A DNA stretch of 32,045 nt from JANXVY01 sp031365425 (GTDB lineage Bacteria; Pseudomonadota; Alphaproteobacteria; Rhizobiales; Hyphomicrobiaceae): positions 1 through 32,045 of the forward strand of contig JANLYB010000064.1 of NCBI GenBank assembly GCA_031365425.1. Direction: 5' to 3'. Below, one piece after another: positions 1 to 6,982 of this stretch; the stretch's first letter is position 1, and each line of letters opens with the position of its first letter. The notes under the pieces are model-generated. The model was not told the DNA's origin. It did not search any database and saw only the letters and a program-made list of their open reading frames with translations. A program made the translations under genes and the position numbers.

Positions 1-510
1 AGCGAGTGTGCGCCGGGTTGGGGGGGGGGTGGATTTTGGCGGCGGGAAATCCGGAACGGTATTTCGGAACGGGCGGGGGGCTACGGCATGGACCGGATGA
101 GGTTGTGGCAGCGGCTGAGCGAGCGGCATTGGGGCTGCTGGTTGTGACCAGGCGGCTGCCGTGACGGACGGGCGGGCATAGACGACGACGCGTTGGATGC
201 TACCGGCCTCGGACGAGGTTAGGACGGCATAGTTTTCGTTTTTGAGGAGCCGGTCGACGATTTGCCGCGGCGTCCCGGTGTAGGTGTGGGTGATCGTGCG
301 CGGCAGTTCGACGTCACCGATGCGTTCGAGGTCGAAGGCGGTACGTTCGGCGAGGGTCTCGAGGATTTCGTCCACGGTCGCGTTTCCGGCGGTGACGACG
401 ATGGTCGCGTGGGACTTATCTGGTTCGACGGAAACGGTGCCGGCCCATGCGGCTGCAGATTGGCTCAGAATGAACCATCCGATGAGCGCTGTACTCTTGA
501 ACGCGGGCAT
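1..510 (-). CDS. Secreted protein with an STN-like domain, 3' end cut off
   Basis: This gene runs off the left edge, so only its first 170 codons are visible. The ATG at 510 follows an AGGA motif nine bases upstream. The N-terminus has a short hydrophobic stretch ending in an Ala-rich AAAWAG site, which fits a cleavable signal peptide. Residues 30-112 read like the small STN/secretin-N fold found at the N-terminus of secretins and some TonB receptors: VDEILETLAERTAFDLE, a THTYTGTPRQIVDRLL helix, then a short beta strand. After about residue 115 the chain becomes rich in Pro, Ala and Gln and ends in a poly-Pro run. I do not recognise a specific family; the STN resemblance is from pattern only. 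It may be an envelope protein whose C-terminal part lies outside the window. Confidence 0.6.
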   Translation of the reverse strand, partial: MPAFKSTALIGWFILSQSAAAWAGTVSVEPDKSHATIVVTAGNATVDEILETLAERTAFDLERIGDVELPRTITHTYTGTPRQIVDRLLKNENYAVLTSSEAGSIQRVVVYARPSVTAAAWSQPAAPMPLAQPLPQPHPVHAVAPRPFRNTVPDFPPPKSTPPPTRRTLA

Positions 511-653
511 ATTTGTCAATCCTGGCTGCAAGTTCGGCCGGCTCGTCTGCCGGTCAGCGTTGGGGGTGTCCTCACCTGGTCCTTAGAATGCAGGATGTAT
601 GCCTGGACAATGGATCAATTCAGGCTGGCTTCAAATGGGGCGTAGGTCGCGGA

Positions 654-673
654 TTGGTCAGACCAAGGTCTGA
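654..673. promoter_or_regulatory. Overlapping palindromes, candidate GntR/FadR-type operator
   Basis: Positions 654-666 read TTGGTCAGACCAA, a perfect inverted repeat around one central base. Positions 658-673 form a second, overlapping inverted repeat with seven-base arms (TCAGACC / GGTCTGA). TGGT...ACCA is the half-site pattern known for the FadR subfamily of GntR regulators. The site lies about 145 bases upstream of the minus-strand secreted-protein gene and just behind rsmI. No regulator gene is nearby, so function is inference. Confidence 0.35.
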
Positions 674-735
674 TAGACGTGACTGGAGTCAGCCATTGCG
701 CGTTGATTTAACGCAAGAGGCTGTTTTCTTTGAAT

Positions 736-1716
736 TTATACCCTACCGGTCTCGCTGTTCTCAGTGGTTTCCTGGGCGCTGTCGCGCAGTTCGATCGCTA
801 TATCGTAGACGCGGGATTTGGGGACGTCGAGGGCTGCGGTGACAGAGCGGACGGCGTCGCGCAGGGTCATGGCGTCCATTACCGATATTAGTCGTTGTCT
901 GATGGTCTGGTCGGAAACATCGACCATGGCTGGGGGACCGACGAGAATGACGTATTCGCCGCGAGGCTCGAGTCCGGCGGCGTTTGCTGCGAGAGTGTCG
1001 AGGGTGCCGCGCTGGATGGTTTCGAAGCGTTTGGTCAGTTCGCGGGCGACGGCGGCGGGGCGCGGGCCGAGGACGGCTGCCAGATCGGCGAGGCTTTCGG
1101 GGATTCGGGAGGGGGCTTCGTAGAAGAGCAGCGTCGAGGGGACGGCTGCGAGTTCCAGGATGCGGGTGCGGCGGGCGGCGCTTTTGTTGGGCAGGAAGCC
1201 TGCGAAGGTGAAGGCGTCGGTAGGCAGGCCGGATGACGTGAGGGCGACGAGGGCGGCGGATGCGCCGGGCAGGCTTTCGACATGGTGGCCGGCGTCGAGC
1301 GCATCGCGGACGAGCTTGTAGCCTGGGTCGGAGATGAGCGGGGTGCCGGCGTCGGAGATGAGGGCGATGGAGCGCTTGCCGCCGAGCTGGGCCAGGATTT
1401 TGGGGCGTTCGCGGGAGGCGTTGTGCTCATGGTAGGGCGTCAGGTGGGTGGTGATGCCGAAGTGGGCGGTGAGGGTGCGGCTGTGGCGGGTGTCCTCGCA
1501 GTAGATCACGTCGGCGCGGGACAGAACGGACAGGGCGCGCAGCGTGATGTCGGCGAGGTTACCGATGGGGGTGGCGACGAGATAGAGGCCGGGCGCGAGC
1601 GGCTCGGCGAGCAGGCGCGTCAGCTCGGCAGCTGCTCGGGCGGCGGGGCCCGAGGATGGCGCGGACGCTCGTGGGGCGGGGGCGTCGGGGTTTTCGGCGT
1701 CGAGATCTGGGGTCAT
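736..1716 (-). CDS. rsmI: 16S rRNA (cytidine(1402)-2'-O)-methyltransferase RsmI
   Basis: RsmI uses S-adenosylmethionine to methylate the 2'-O-ribose of C1402 in 16S rRNA, near the ribosomal P site. The family signatures are visible: TPIGNLADITLRAL at about residue 49, CEDTRHS at 73, the SDAGTPLISDPG loop at 121 and LPGASA after it, followed by the FAGFLPNK segment. The open frame continues 22 codons further upstream, but the ATG at 1716 is preferred because the upstream part is a Pro/Ser-rich stretch with no family similarity. This gives 326 residues, longer than the usual 285 or so because of a Pro/Ala-rich N-terminal extension. A palindrome-rich gap of 245 bases separates it from the lytic transglycosylase gene, which precedes it on the same strand. 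Confidence 0.93.
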   Translation of the reverse strand: MTPDLDAENPDAPAPRASAPSSGPAARAAAELTRLLAEPLAPGLYLVATPIGNLADITLRALSVLSRADVIYCEDTRHSRTLTAHFGITTHLTPYHEHNASRERPKILAQLGGKRSIALISDAGTPLISDPGYKLVRDALDAGHHVESLPGASAALVALTSSGLPTDAFTFAGFLPNKSAARRTRILELAAVPSTLLFYEAPSRIPESLADLAAVLGPRPAAVARELTKRFETIQRGTLDTLAANAAGLEPRGEYVILVGPPAMVDVSDQTIRQRLISVMDAMTLRDAVRSVTAALDVPKSRVYDIAIELRDSAQETTENSETGRV

Positions 1717-1790
1717 GGGCGAGGGTATACAGGGAATTGGCGGGGAGGGCGACCGGGGGCAGTTTGTTGGAAAACGAGCCACTCACTTAA

Positions 1791-1828
1791 CGTCATCCCA
1801 GCCTTCGCTGAGGTGACGGAGTTTTGGG
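1791..1828. repeat. REP-like extragenic palindrome (degenerate)
   Basis: The stretch starts CGTCATCCCAGCCTTCGCTG and ends with a TGACGGAG that partly complements its beginning. Its wording matches the CGTCATCCCGGCGAAGGCC type of extragenic palindrome common in Hyphomicrobiales, and a related copy occurs at 12476-12513. It sits in the gap between the transglycosylase stop and the rsmI start. Confidence 0.5.
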
Positions 1829-1918
1829 GAGATAGGCTTCCGGTGGCGGTGGGCAAGTTGAAGGATGGGGCGAGGCACATGGGGAGGGTGTTGCGGATCC
1901 CGGATCTCTTTCGGCAAG

Positions 1919-1951
1919 TGTTGGGTTTCGCAAGGCTCAACCCAACCTACG
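1919..1951. repeat. Extragenic palindrome, GTTGGGTT...AACCCAAC type
   Basis: An inverted repeat with eight-base arms, GTTGGGTT and AACCCAAC, flanks an eleven-base loop TCGCAAGGCTC. This is the GGTTGAGCCTTGCGAAACCC element scattered through many bacterial genomes. It begins 11 bases beyond the stop of the lytic transglycosylase gene and could act as a transcription terminator or messenger 3' end for it. Confidence 0.55.
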
Positions 1952-1961
1952 TGGCGTCTGC

Positions 1962-4136
1962 TCAACCATCCGGACCTGACGGAGCGCCGGTTTTGCCGCG
2001 GGCGCGTTCGAGGTCTCGGTCGAGCTGGAGGGCGTTGGCTTCGTCGCCTAAGCGGGCGCGGTAGACTTGGATGTTGGAAAGGACTTTGGAGACGTATTCG
2101 CGGGTTTCCTGAAAGGGGATGCGCTCAATCCAGTCGATGGGGTCCGTTTTGGGGTCGCGGGGGTCGCCGAAGGCGCGGATCCATTCGCGCGAGCGGCCGG
2201 GGCCGGCATTGTAGCCCGACAGACCGAGGATGTAGGAGCCGCCGAACTCCTTCATGCGGTCGCCGATGTAGGCCGACGCGATCTTGGCGTTATAGGCGGT
2301 GTCAGGCAGCAGGCGGTCCAGTTCGCAGGAGATTTTGTAGTCCTTGCAGACATGCTGGGCGGTGACGGTCATCACCTGCATCAGGCCTTTGGCGCCGGCA
2401 CCCGACACGGTATCTTTGTTAAACTCGGTTTCCTGGCGGGTGATGCCGAGCAGGAAGGCGGTTTCGGGGGGTGTGCTGAGCGGACTGAAGCTCGGGAACG
2501 TGTGAACGGGGTAGGCGTAAACGAGCAGGTTCTGGCCCTTGGCGATGGCGGTCTTGGAGCTGCGTAGGGCGAGCTGAGTGTCGCCGATGGCGTCGGCCAG
2601 ATGGGCGGCGAGCGCGACGTCTGTTTCGTTGTCGAAGTAGGTTTTGAGGTGGGCGATGATGTTGCGGGTGATGCCAACATCGAGGCCGGATTTGCGGGCG
2701 ACAACGACGGCCTTGACGGCGTCCAGGTCGTTGAAGCGCTTGATCTGTTCGGCGGACGGCGGCGCTGGCATCTTGATGTCGATGCGGCGGTTGTTGGGGT
2801 CGAGTTTCAACTGGGCGAGCTGGCCGTAGAAGGTGTCGATTTCTTTGGCGGCCTGGCGGTAGTGCTCGGTGGCTTTGGTTTTATCGCCGGAGGATTCGGC
2901 GATGCGGCCCAGCCAATAGCTGGAGCGGCTGCGTGAGAGCGGGCCATCTGCGGCCTTGGCGGCGGCTGCGAAATGCTGAACGGCGGCGGGGTTATCCTTC
3001 AGGAACCGCATGGCGAGCCAGCCGGCCATGAAGGCCTGTTCCTTGGCTGGATTGACGGTCAGGGGGCCTGCGTTTTTCACGAGATCGTAGGCGAGTTTGG
3101 CGTTACCGGCGTTAAGGGCGGCGTAGGCCAGGACGCGGCGTTCGGCCCACCATTCATCGAGGTTGGGGGTCAGCTTGGGGTCGGTGGGGACCGTCAGCAT
3201 CAGCCGGGCGGCGTCGTCGATTTTGTTGGCGCGGCGCAGAGACTGGATGCGGTGATACAGGAAACCGGTGTCGCCCTTGGCGTCGTAGAGAACCTTGGCG
3301 ATTTCGAGCTTGGCGCCGTCCTCGTGGAGGAAGACGGCCAGGCGGGCTTGCGCGATTTTTTGGTCGTCTTTAGGGAGCCGGTCGATCTGGCGGCGGATCG
3401 CGCCTGCGCGGTCGTTGCGGTCGGCGGCCCAGCGGATGTCGTCGATGAGAAGGCGGTCGAGACGCCATTTGTGGTCGGCGGCGGTGAGGAACTTGCCGAA
3501 GCGTTCGATGAAGCCCTGCTCATAGTTGGGCGGGATGGTCATCTCGCGCCAGACTTTGACGGCGCGGGTCTTAGCGGCTTCGGTGTCGCCAAGCGCCAGA
3601 TCGGCCGAGGCAATGGCTGCAAAGCCGATGCCGTTCTTGGGTTCGGCGTCTTTGAAGTGGGCTTTGATGTTTGCCGCGTTGCCGCCTTCGGAGAAGAGCA
3701 GTTCCTCGAAGCGTTGGTTGAGAATGCCGCGCTCGGGCCAGGCGGGGTTTTCGGCGAGAAAGGCTTTGTATTCACCGATCTGGCCGTAGCCACCGCGCAG
3801 GCGGTACCAGTTGACGAGCTTCAGGCCGACAGGATCTTTGATGCTGCTGCGGATTTCCAGCGCTTTGGCCAACTCGCGAGCACTGATGGCTTTGATGCAA
3901 TCACGGATGCGGGCGGCCTCCTCGACGCTGAGGTCGTAGCCGCGAACGGGCGCGATGGCGGCATCGAAGGTTTTGAAGTGCTCGATTTCACGGGCGGTCG
4001 GAGACAGTGTGGGGTCTTTGGCACTGGCGGGGGTGGTCAACGCGGCCATGACGACCAGCGCGGCAAGGCGCACGCATCGGAGATTGCTCGCGTTGGCTTG
4101 CAGGGCGCGGGTCAACCGCCTAAAGTCAAAGGTCAC
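1962..4136 (-). CDS. Soluble lytic murein transglycosylase (GH23)
   Basis: The enzyme cleaves the beta-1,4 bond between N-acetylmuramic acid and N-acetylglucosamine of peptidoglycan, leaving a 1,6-anhydro end. The first 500 residues or so form a helical superhelix of TPR-like repeats, as in Slt70. The C-terminal SLT domain shows GITRQETEFN with the catalytic Glu at about residue 569, GAGAKGLMQVM at about 581, AYNAKIASAYI, and GYNAGPG near 641. The GTG at 4136 is chosen because GAGGA lies about ten bases upstream and the product then begins with an Arg-rich n-region, a hydrophobic core and a TPASAKD cleavage site, so it should be periplasmic (724 residues). The open frame extends 48 codons further upstream without signal features. 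It is divergent from dapA. Confidence 0.92.
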   Translation of the reverse strand: MTFDFRRLTRALQANASNLRCVRLAALVVMAALTTPASAKDPTLSPTAREIEHFKTFDAAIAPVRGYDLSVEEAARIRDCIKAISARELAKALEIRSSIKDPVGLKLVNWYRLRGGYGQIGEYKAFLAENPAWPERGILNQRFEELLFSEGGNAANIKAHFKDAEPKNGIGFAAIASADLALGDTEAAKTRAVKVWREMTIPPNYEQGFIERFGKFLTAADHKWRLDRLLIDDIRWAADRNDRAGAIRRQIDRLPKDDQKIAQARLAVFLHEDGAKLEIAKVLYDAKGDTGFLYHRIQSLRRANKIDDAARLMLTVPTDPKLTPNLDEWWAERRVLAYAALNAGNAKLAYDLVKNAGPLTVNPAKEQAFMAGWLAMRFLKDNPAAVQHFAAAAKAADGPLSRSRSSYWLGRIAESSGDKTKATEHYRQAAKEIDTFYGQLAQLKLDPNNRRIDIKMPAPPSAEQIKRFNDLDAVKAVVVARKSGLDVGITRNIIAHLKTYFDNETDVALAAHLADAIGDTQLALRSSKTAIAKGQNLLVYAYPVHTFPSFSPLSTPPETAFLLGITRQETEFNKDTVSGAGAKGLMQVMTVTAQHVCKDYKISCELDRLLPDTAYNAKIASAYIGDRMKEFGGSYILGLSGYNAGPGRSREWIRAFGDPRDPKTDPIDWIERIPFQETREYVSKVLSNIQVYRARLGDEANALQLDRDLERARGKTGAPSGPDG

Positions 4137-4175
4137 GTGGGGACAATCCTCGACGGTTGACGGTTTTGTTCGCTT

Positions 4176-4196
4176 TTTGCACGCTAGCAATGCAAA
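4176..4196. promoter_or_regulatory. Inverted repeat in the slt/dapA divergent region
   Basis: TTTGCA and TGCAAA arms are separated by nine bases in the 184-base space between the divergent transglycosylase and dapA genes. The repeat may be an operator, but it is short and could arise by chance. I could not identify convincing -35/-10 boxes around it. Confidence 0.2.
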
Positions 4197-4320
4197 TGGG
4201 GCGGAACAAGGATCGGCATACTGTTTGCGTTGGTGCGGATGACCGAAGGTGCGAAATCGCCTGCAGCGGTAGCAAAGCATGCCGCAGCTAAATTAAAGAT
4301 CAAAGCCGGAGACGGACGAC

Positions 4321-5214
4321 GTGAAAATTCGAGGCTCTATTACTGCATTGATCACGCCGTTTGCCGATGGACAGGTCGATGACGACGCGTTCGTGCGCTT
4401 TATCGACTGGCAGATCGCGGAAGGCACGCATGGCTTGGTGCCGACAGGGACAACGGGCGAAAGCCCGACGCTCAATCACGACGAGCATCAGCATGTGATC
4501 GATCTGTGCATCAAGACCGCGCGGGGCCGGGTGCCGGTGATCGCCGGAACGGGCTCGAACTCGACGGACGAAGCCATCGAGCTGTCGGTGTTTGCCGAGA
4601 AGGCCGGCGCGGATGCCGTACTGATTGTGACGCCGTATTACAACAAGCCGACGCAGGAAGGCCTGTATCAGCATTTCAAGGCGATCAACGACGCGATCAA
4701 TATTCCGATCATTATTTATAACATTCCGGGCCGGTCGGTCATCGACATGAAGGTCGATACGATGGCACGGTTGTTTGAACTCAAGAATATCGCGGGCGTG
4801 AAGGATGCAACGGCGGATTTGCAGCGTGCTTCGCAGGAACGCGCGGCGATGGGGAGCGAATTCGTGCTGCTGACGGGTGATGACGCGTCAGCGCTCGGGT
4901 TCATGGCGCATGGCGGACATGGCTGTATATCGGTTGCATCGAACATTGCGCCGCGGTTGTGCGCCGAGTTCCAGAATGCATGCATGGCGGGCGATTTCGC
5001 CAAGGCGCTTAAGCTGCACGACCAGTTGATGCCGCTGCACGACATCATGTTCATAGAAGGCAATCCGGGGCCGGTAAAGCATATCGCAGCGCGGATGGGC
5101 CTATGTAAGGATGACATGCGGTTGCCGCTGGTGCCGGTGTCGCAAGGCGCGGCGCGCACGATCGATGCGGTGCTGCGCGACATGAATATGCTGCGCGCGG
5201 ATGCAGCGGAATAA
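4321..5214 (+). CDS. dapA: 4-hydroxy-tetrahydrodipicolinate synthase DapA
   Basis: DapA condenses pyruvate with aspartate semialdehyde, the first committed step of lysine and diaminopimelate synthesis in the cytoplasm. The 297-residue length is normal. Key residues are in place: the GTTGES loop with Thr44/Thr45, Tyr107 in TPYYNKP, Tyr133 in YNIPGRS with Arg138, and the Schiff-base Lys161 in AGVKDAT. The start is GTG, behind a GGAGA motif. The smpB start follows the stop after a gap of only 21 bases, so the two are probably one transcript. The lysine-inhibited or insensitive nature of the enzyme cannot be judged from sequence by eye. Confidence 0.97.
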   Translation: MKIRGSITALITPFADGQVDDDAFVRFIDWQIAEGTHGLVPTGTTGESPTLNHDEHQHVIDLCIKTARGRVPVIAGTGSNSTDEAIELSVFAEKAGADAVLIVTPYYNKPTQEGLYQHFKAINDAINIPIIIYNIPGRSVIDMKVDTMARLFELKNIAGVKDATADLQRASQERAAMGSEFVLLTGDDASALGFMAHGGHGCISVASNIAPRLCAEFQNACMAGDFAKALKLHDQLMPLHDIMFIEGNPGPVKHIAARMGLCKDDMRLPLVPVSQGAARTIDAVLRDMNMLRADAAE

Positions 5215-5235
5215 CGAGGCGAGGAGACGGATTAA

Positions 5236-5709
5236 GTGGCGAAGCCTGAAGACGGCCGGAAGGTTGTGGCCGAAAACCGCAAGGCGCGCCACGAATACAA
5301 GATCGATGACGTGTACGAGGCCGGGATCATGTTGACCGGCACCGAGGTCAAGTCGTTGCGCAAAGGCCAGAGCAACATTGCGGAGAGCTACGCGAGCTGG
5401 GAAACCGGCGGGCTGTTTCTCATCAACTCGTATATCCCTGAGTACCAGCAGGCCGGGCGGTTTTTTCAGCACGAGCCGCGCCGCAAGCGCAAACTGCTAA
5501 TGCATGCGCGCGAACTCGTGAAGCTCACGCAGGCGGTGGAGCGCAAGGGCATGACGCTGGTGCCGCTGCAAATCTATTTCAACGCCAAGGGGATCGCGAA
5601 GCTCAAGCTGGCGCTCGCCGAGGGCAAGAAGCTGCATGACAAGCGCGCGTCGGATAAGGAACGCGATTGGAACCGGGAGAAGTCGCGATTGTTGCGCGAT
5701 AAGGGGTGA
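5236..5709 (+). CDS. smpB: SsrA (tmRNA)-binding protein SmpB
   Basis: SmpB escorts tmRNA to stalled ribosomes for trans-translation. The protein (157 residues) shows the family hallmarks: VAENRKARHEY at the start, GIMLTGTEVKSLRKGQ, the beta-barrel segment FLINSYIPEY, and a basic C-terminal tail (HDKRASDKERDWNREK) that forms a helix in the mRNA channel. Translation begins at GTG 5236, nine bases behind a GAGGAG site. The dapA-smpB pairing is common in alphaproteobacteria. The tmRNA gene itself is not in this window. Confidence 0.96.
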   Translation: MAKPEDGRKVVAENRKARHEYKIDDVYEAGIMLTGTEVKSLRKGQSNIAESYASWETGGLFLINSYIPEYQQAGRFFQHEPRRKRKLLMHARELVKLTQAVERKGMTLVPLQIYFNAKGIAKLKLALAEGKKLHDKRASDKERDWNREKSRLLRDKG

Positions 5710-5777
5710 GCACTCCACTTTTCCTTTGATCAGCCGCTCTGTCGCCTCCGCCGAACTTAAAAAACCCCACCCCTAAC

Positions 5778-5798
5778 CCCTCCCCGCAAGGGGGAGGG
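5778..5798. repeat. GC-rich extragenic hairpin
   Basis: CCCTCCCC pairs with GGGGAGGG across a short GCAA-type loop, preceded by an A-run at 5759-5764. This CCCCTCCCCGCAAGGGGGAGG element is widespread between genes in alphaproteobacteria. It lies between smpB and the first peroxiredoxin-like gene and ends only some 16 bases before that gene's ATG, close to the GGAG ribosome binding site. It could end the dapA-smpB transcript or influence translation downstream. Confidence 0.55.
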
Positions 5799-5814
5799 AA
5801 CCTACGGAGATTGC

Positions 5815-6399
5815 ATGACCAATCAGATGAATTTGCAGGGCGTGGATTGGTCGAAGATTCCAGCGCCGTTGGATGATGGGGCGATGGCGCATCTGGCGAG
5901 CAAGCGGTTGCCTGCGGTGGCACTGGCGGCGACGGATGGGTCGTTGGTCACGCTGAGCGAGATTGCTGGGCGGGTCGTTGTTTACGGGTATCCGATGACG
6001 GGGCAGCCGGGGGTCGCGCTGCCGGACGGGTGGGATCAGGTACCGGGCGCGCGGGGATGTACGCCGCAGAGTTGCGCGTTTCGCGACCATCATGCCGAGC
6101 TGATTGCTGCGGGCACTGTTGCAACGTTTGGGATTTCGACGCAGGACAGCGCTTATCAGCGGGAGGCGGCGGAGCGGCTGCATTTGCCGTTTCCGGTGTT
6201 ATCGGATGCGGGGCTGGCGTTTGCGACGGCTGCCGGCTTGCCGACGATGGAGGTTGACGGCAAGACCCTCTTGAAACGGTTCGCGCTCGTCGTGGATGAT
6301 GGGGTTGTGACCCAGGTGTTCTATCCGGTGTTTCCACCGGACCGGAATGCGGGGGATGTGCTGGCGTGGCTGATCGCCAATCCGAGAGTTGCATCGTGA
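5815..6399 (+). CDS. Peroxiredoxin-like (AhpC/TSA family) protein with two cysteines
   Basis: The protein (194 residues) has a thioredoxin-like fold of the AhpC/TSA type. The segment PGARGCTPQSCAFRD at residues 77-91 resembles the active site of BCP/PrxQ peroxiredoxins, with a candidate peroxidatic Cys82 and a resolving Cys87 five residues later. The region before it is unusual: a longer stretch (YPMTGQPGVALPDGWDQ) replaces the short turn found in BCP. Later strands carry the expected TFGISTQD and LPFPVLSDAGLAFA motifs. A role in reducing hydrogen peroxide or organic peroxides is likely but not proven. No signal peptide is visible, so it is probably cytoplasmic. Its stop overlaps the start of the next gene (GTGA), pointing to translational coupling. 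Confidence 0.8.
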   Translation: MTNQMNLQGVDWSKIPAPLDDGAMAHLASKRLPAVALAATDGSLVTLSEIAGRVVVYGYPMTGQPGVALPDGWDQVPGARGCTPQSCAFRDHHAELIAAGTVATFGISTQDSAYQREAAERLHLPFPVLSDAGLAFATAAGLPTMEVDGKTLLKRFALVVDDGVVTQVFYPVFPPDRNAGDVLAWLIANPRVAS

Positions 6400-6932
6400 G
6401 TGCCGGACTGCCGGTGTATGATGGCGGGGCGGGTCATCTGGTGGCGGGGTTGGCTCTGCCGGATATGGCGCTTCAATCAACGCAGGGCGGGAAGGTGTCG
6501 CTGTCGTGGGCCAATCGATGCGTCGTGTATGTGTATCCGTGGACGGGGCGGCCTGGGTTTCCCAACCCCCCGGACTGGGACAATATTCCCGGGGCGCACG
6601 GTTCGACGCCAGAGACCGAGGGGTTTCGCAACCGGTATGCGGACTTCGAGGCGGCAGGCTTCGATGTCGTCGGGATCAGCGGGCAGACATGCGAGGAGCA
6701 GGCCGAATTTGCGGTGCGGCTCGGGTTGCCGTTTGCGTTGTTGAGCGATGCCGGGTTTGCGTTTGCCGATGCGCTGCGGCTGCCGCGATTTGAGACCGGC
6801 GGCGTGGCTTATCTCAAGCGGCTGACGTTGATCGTGCGGGACGGGGTGATTGCCGAGACGATCTATCCGGTAGTGAGGCCGGGGGAACATGCGGGTGAGG
6901 TTTTGGCTCGGGTGAGCGAGCATTCACTATAG
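6396..6932 (+). CDS. Cysteine-less AhpC/TSA paralogue
   Basis: This 178-residue protein is a clear paralogue of the gene before it, sharing the YPWTGRPG turn, the IPGAHGSTPETEGFRN segment and the LPFALLSDAGFAFADAL segment. The candidate catalytic cysteines are gone: Ser70 stands where Cys82 is in the partner and Glu75 where Cys87 is. Two other cysteines remain at residues 42 and 99, the latter in SGQTCEEQ. The GTG at 6396 overlaps the upstream TGA as GTGA, which fixes the start and implies coupled translation. A conventional peroxidase mechanism seems excluded; it may be a partner subunit, a binding protein, or use Cys99. Only about 50 bases separate its end from rimO, which converges on it. 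Confidence 0.8.
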   Translation: MSAGLPVYDGGAGHLVAGLALPDMALQSTQGGKVSLSWANRCVVYVYPWTGRPGFPNPPDWDNIPGAHGSTPETEGFRNRYADFEAAGFDVVGISGQTCEEQAEFAVRLGLPFALLSDAGFAFADALRLPRFETGGVAYLKRLTLIVRDGVIAETIYPVVRPGEHAGEVLARVSEHSL

Positions 6933-6982
6933 CAACCGTGTCTTTAGCAATGAATCAAGTCAAGCGCCCAAGACCAAACACC

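Noticed and set aside
1783..1961. Small genes in the rsmI-transglycosylase gap
   Set aside because: The apparent frames (such as those with a TSAKAGMT string) are translations of extragenic palindromes.
2973..4160. A 395-codon open frame on the plus strand opposite the lytic transglycosylase
   Set aside because: It is the antisense shadow of a clear SLT-family gene in GC-rich DNA, with no ribosome binding site or recognisable protein features.
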